Positions 52,897-54,940 of a stretch of 54,940 nt of DNA are shown one piece after another; within the stretch, counting starts at the first letter, position 1, and each line of letters starts with the position of its first letter. The notes beneath the pieces are model-generated. The model was not told where the DNA came from. It was given only the letters and a program-made list of their open reading frames with translations, and did no database searches. The position numbers were made by a program, and so were the translations under genes. The DNA comes from Pelagibacteraceae bacterium AG-430-P08 (GTDB lineage Bacteria; Pseudomonadota; Alphaproteobacteria; Pelagibacterales; Pelagibacteraceae), in assembly GCA_003212925.1 (NCBI GenBank), contig QCOL01000006.1:1-54940 (forward strand), read 5' to 3'.

Positions 52897-53638
52897 TTTT
52901 TTAAATAAATCTGTAGCTAACATTTACTTTAAACCATCTTCTAATTCTGAGGTAGTTTCACAAATTTTATATGGAGAGAAATTTAAGATTCTATTGAAAA
53001 GAAAAAAATATATAAAAATAAAAACTCATTATGATAATTATATTGGATATATAAAAAAAGATAAGTTTTTAGAAAATTTTAAACCCTCACATAAAATTTC
53101 AAAAATTAAATCTAGAATTTTCCTTAAAAGAGGTAAAAAATTTTTGTCTTCAAACCATTATCTATATTATGGCTCTGGTGTTTGTAAACGAAATGAAAAT
53201 AAAAGATATATAGAATTTGAAAAAAATAAATGGATCAAAAAAACTGATGTCAAAAATATTGATCATCATGAAAAAAATTATATCAAAATATTCAAATTTT
53301 TTTTAAACACAAAATACTTATGGGGCGGAAAAACTTGTGATGGAATTGATTGTTCAGCATTAATTCAAATCTATTTTTATTACAATAGAATATTTTTTCC
53401 AAGAGATACAAAAGATCAAATAAGATTTTGTAAAAGAAAAAGAGGTAGAAATCAGCTTAAAGGGGACATCGTATTTTGGAAAGGACATGTTGGTATATGT
53501 CTAAATAAGTCTAGATTTATTCATGCTTATGGACCAAAAAAGAAGGTTTTAATGATGCCAACAGTACAAACAATTAAATTAATTGATAAAACCGCAAATC
53601 TGAAAGTTAAAAAAGTAAGTAATATTATTAATATTTAA
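52886..53638 (+). CDS. NlpC/P60-family cell-wall endopeptidase with SH3-like N-terminus
   Basis: A 250-residue very basic protein. Residues 1-125 look like two bacterial SH3 repeats (VANIYFKPSSNSEVVSQILYGE, YIGYIKKDKFL). The C-terminal half is NlpC/P60 with the catalytic Cys156 in CDGIDCSALIQ, His201 in FWKGHVGICL and His213 in FIHAYGPKKKV. Such enzymes cut gamma-D-Glu-diaminopimelate links. No signal peptide is evident, so it may act on cytoplasmic muropeptides, which suits its overlap (11 bases) with the AmpG part upstream. Confidence 0.85.
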   Translation: MKNNFLNKSVANIYFKPSSNSEVVSQILYGEKFKILLKRKKYIKIKTHYDNYIGYIKKDKFLENFKPSHKISKIKSRIFLKRGKKFLSSNHYLYYGSGVCKRNENKRYIEFEKNKWIKKTDVKNIDHHEKNYIKIFKFFLNTKYLWGGKTCDGIDCSALIQIYFYYNRIFFPRDTKDQIRFCKRKRGRNQLKGDIVFWKGHVGICLNKSRFIHAYGPKKKVLMMPTVQTIKLIDKTANLKVKKVSNIINI

Positions 53639-54531
53639 TCTCTACCAAAGTCAGGTTTGTTTACATCCTGTTTTAATTTAATAATTTTAGACCTAACTTT
53701 TTTAGTCTGAGATAGTTTTTTTAAAATTGATCTATTATTTTTAGAATTTATATCTTTTTTGAAAGATTTTAAGTTTTTGATAAATAAGTCTATAGCTTTT
53801 GTAACATTAACCCTGTTATCAAAAAAAATATCTCTCCACATAATTTCATTTGAAGCGGCTATTCTTGAAAAATCTCTCAACCCCCCAGCACTGTATTTGA
53901 TAAGCCCAAATTTGAGTATTTTTTCAAAATCTTGAGCCGATTTAACCAAATTATAGGCAATTAAATGTGGTAAATGACTTGTGATAGAAAAAACTTTGTC
54001 ATGTTTTTCAGAGTTCATAATAACAGTTTTTGAGCCCATCTTTTTCCAAAAAGAAATTAAAAATTTTAAATTCTTAGAACTTGTTTTTTTATCCTTAATT
54101 AATACACACCATTTATCCTCAAACATATCAGCTTTTCCAAATTCTGGTCCACTCACCTCTGATCCAGCAATAGGATGACTCCTAATCCAATTAATACCTC
54201 GCTTCAAAAATTTTTTAATTATTTTTGATGACTCTATTTTTGAAGATCCCACATCAGTAATCAGTGTCTTTGGTGAAATAGTTTTATTAATTTTAAGAAT
54301 AATTTTTTTATATTCACTCGTTGATGTACAAACAATCACTAAGTTTGAATTTACCAAACCATCTTTAAGAGACTTTACAATTGTCCCAGGTAATCTAAGA
54401 CTTTTTATTTTAGCGATATTAGATTTTGATTTTTCATAAATAAATATTTTTTTTGCTATTTTTTTTTTTGAAATCCTCCTTACTAAAGAGGAGCCTAATA
54501 ACCCACAGCCTATAATTAATATATTTCTCAT
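53635..54531 (-). CDS. tyrA: Prephenate/arogenate dehydrogenase (TyrA-like)
   Basis: A 298-residue NAD(P)-dependent enzyme of tyrosine synthesis. The Rossmann turn is IIGCGLLGSSLVRRI at 6-20, TDVGSSK at about 92-98, RSHPIAGSEVSGPEF follows with the catalytic-site His, and SITSHLPHLIAYNLV and KYSAGGLRDFSRIAASN complete the dehydrogenase domain. The product may be arogenate- or prephenate-specific. Its start overlaps the hisC-like gene by 4 bases, an aromatic-amino-acid pairing typical of alphaproteobacteria. Confidence 0.92.
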   Translation of the reverse strand: MRNILIIGCGLLGSSLVRRISKKKIAKKIFIYEKSKSNIAKIKSLRLPGTIVKSLKDGLVNSNLVIVCTSTSEYKKIILKINKTISPKTLITDVGSSKIESSKIIKKFLKRGINWIRSHPIAGSEVSGPEFGKADMFEDKWCVLIKDKKTSSKNLKFLISFWKKMGSKTVIMNSEKHDKVFSITSHLPHLIAYNLVKSAQDFEKILKFGLIKYSAGGLRDFSRIAASNEIMWRDIFFDNRVNVTKAIDLFIKNLKSFKKDINSKNNRSILKKLSQTKKVRSKIIKLKQDVNKPDFGRD

Positions 54532-54940
54532 TTTCTAAATATATTTTGTGTTGCTTTGATAAATTTCATATTTTCCTCTTTTGACCCTATCGTTAATCGT
54601 AGCATATTTTTTATTTTATAACCTTCTTCAGTAGACCTTAAAATAATTCCCTTTTTTTTTAATTTTTCATAGAAATTATTAGCTCTTAGTTTGCATTTAT
54701 TAAAATTCAATAATAGAAAATTAGCAGAAACTTTATTTGAGCTAATATCATAATTGCTCAAAAAATTTTTCAGTTTTGTTGCATAAATATGATTATGTTT
54801 TACTGAACGTGAAATAAATTTTTTATCCTTAAGTGACTCAATAGCTGCTTTTTGGGCTACTTCATTAACATTGAATGGAGGTTTAATAACATTCAAAGCA
54901 TCAATAATTTTTTTTGAACCATATCCCCAACCAATTCTTA
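54528..54940 (-). CDS. hisC: Histidinol-phosphate/aromatic aminotransferase, C-terminal part
   Basis: The frame is open to the window edge, so the start lies beyond 54940. The visible 137 residues begin RIGWGYGSKKIIDAL, the segment after the PLP lysine in HisC-type enzymes, then NVIKPPFNVNEVAQKAA, FLLLNF, and the C-terminal NMLRLTIGSKEENMKFI holding the substrate-carboxylate Arg. A TTG at 54896 is not the true start. Next to tyrA it could serve both imidazole and aromatic amino acids. Confidence 0.88.
   Translation of the reverse strand, partial: RIGWGYGSKKIIDALNVIKPPFNVNEVAQKAAIESLKDKKFISRSVKHNHIYATKLKNFLSNYDISSNKVSANFLLLNFNKCKLRANNFYEKLKKKGIILRSTEEGYKIKNMLRLTIGSKEENMKFIKATQNIFRK

Noticed and set aside
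54528-54896. Complete 122-residue protein starting at TTG 54896
   Set aside because: The frame is open to the window edge with HisC-like sequence, so this is only the end of a larger gene.

Overview
The window looks like a chromosome segment from a SAR11 (Pelagibacterales) marine alphaproteobacterium. This is inferred from the very AT-rich DNA, proteins rich in Lys/Asn/Ile, gene spacers of a few bases or overlaps, TTG/GTG starts, alphaproteobacterial gene order (dapF-ftsY, ffh-rpsP-trmD-rplS-leuCDB-asd-sdhCDAB) and a DMSP demethylation cluster. I saw no tRNA, rRNA, IS element, phage gene or CRISPR. No gene-free stretch exceeds 300 bases; the longest gaps are about 120-160 bases.

Layout. 1-3.0 kb: SHOCT protein, EamA exporter, PQQ-type sugar dehydrogenase, atypical SDR. 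3.0-8.9 kb: a light/repair-flavoured block with a PhrB-like photolyase, DUF2256 and DUF4174 proteins, a CRTAC1 FG-GAP protein, a Cys-rich periplasmic protein, two very small ORFs, and a convergent photolyase-like FAD protein that lacks the N-terminal photolyase domain. 8.9-13.2 kb, minus strand: PsiE, a small membrane protein, argG, a 2OG-Fe(II) oxygenase-like protein, an IalB-like protein, an aldo/keto reductase. 13.2-15.3 kb: Bax-inhibitor-1, DUF2794, YciB, HspQ. 15.3-19.6 kb: cytochrome c maturation (ccmC-D-E-F-G-H) preceded by a strongly structured leader. 19.6-30.8 kb: a PagL-like protein, then a catabolic cluster with two tandem FMN alpha-hydroxy-acid dehydrogenases (the first frameshifted), an aminotransferase, a GlcD-like FAD oxidase, a D-2-hydroxyacid dehydrogenase, a TakP-like TRAP transporter and an amidase. 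30.8-33.1 kb: EamA exporter, alpha/beta hydrolase, unknown periplasmic protein. 33.1-41.3 kb: ftsY, dapF, a structured RNA leader, ffh, rpsP, trmD, rplS, leuCDB. 41.3-46.6 kb: dmdC-dmdB-hydrolase-dmdA inserted between leuB and asd. 46.6-50.9 kb: asd and sdhCDAB. 50.9-53.6 kb: an in-frame chimera of methylmalonate-semialdehyde dehydrogenase and an AmpG permease, then an NlpC/P60 hydrolase. 53.6-54.9 kb: tyrA-like gene and the end of a hisC-like gene, minus strand.

How the genes connect. The TRAP cluster probably imports an organic acid (2-oxo or 2-hydroxy) and interconverts it by flavin and NAD(P) dehydrogenases plus transamination. The dmd genes would demethylate DMSP, ligate methylmercaptopropionate to CoA and dehydrogenate it; an alpha/beta hydrolase sits where the next enzyme might be encoded. 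The Ccm genes serve c-type cytochromes and Sdh feeds electrons to the quinone pool.

Points most worth checking: the mmsA/ampG chimera, the structured leaders before ffh and ccmC, the hydrolase inside the dmd cluster, the frameshifted hydroxy-acid dehydrogenase, matching low-complexity tails on ribosomal proteins S16 and L19, and the domain-reduced photolyase homologue.
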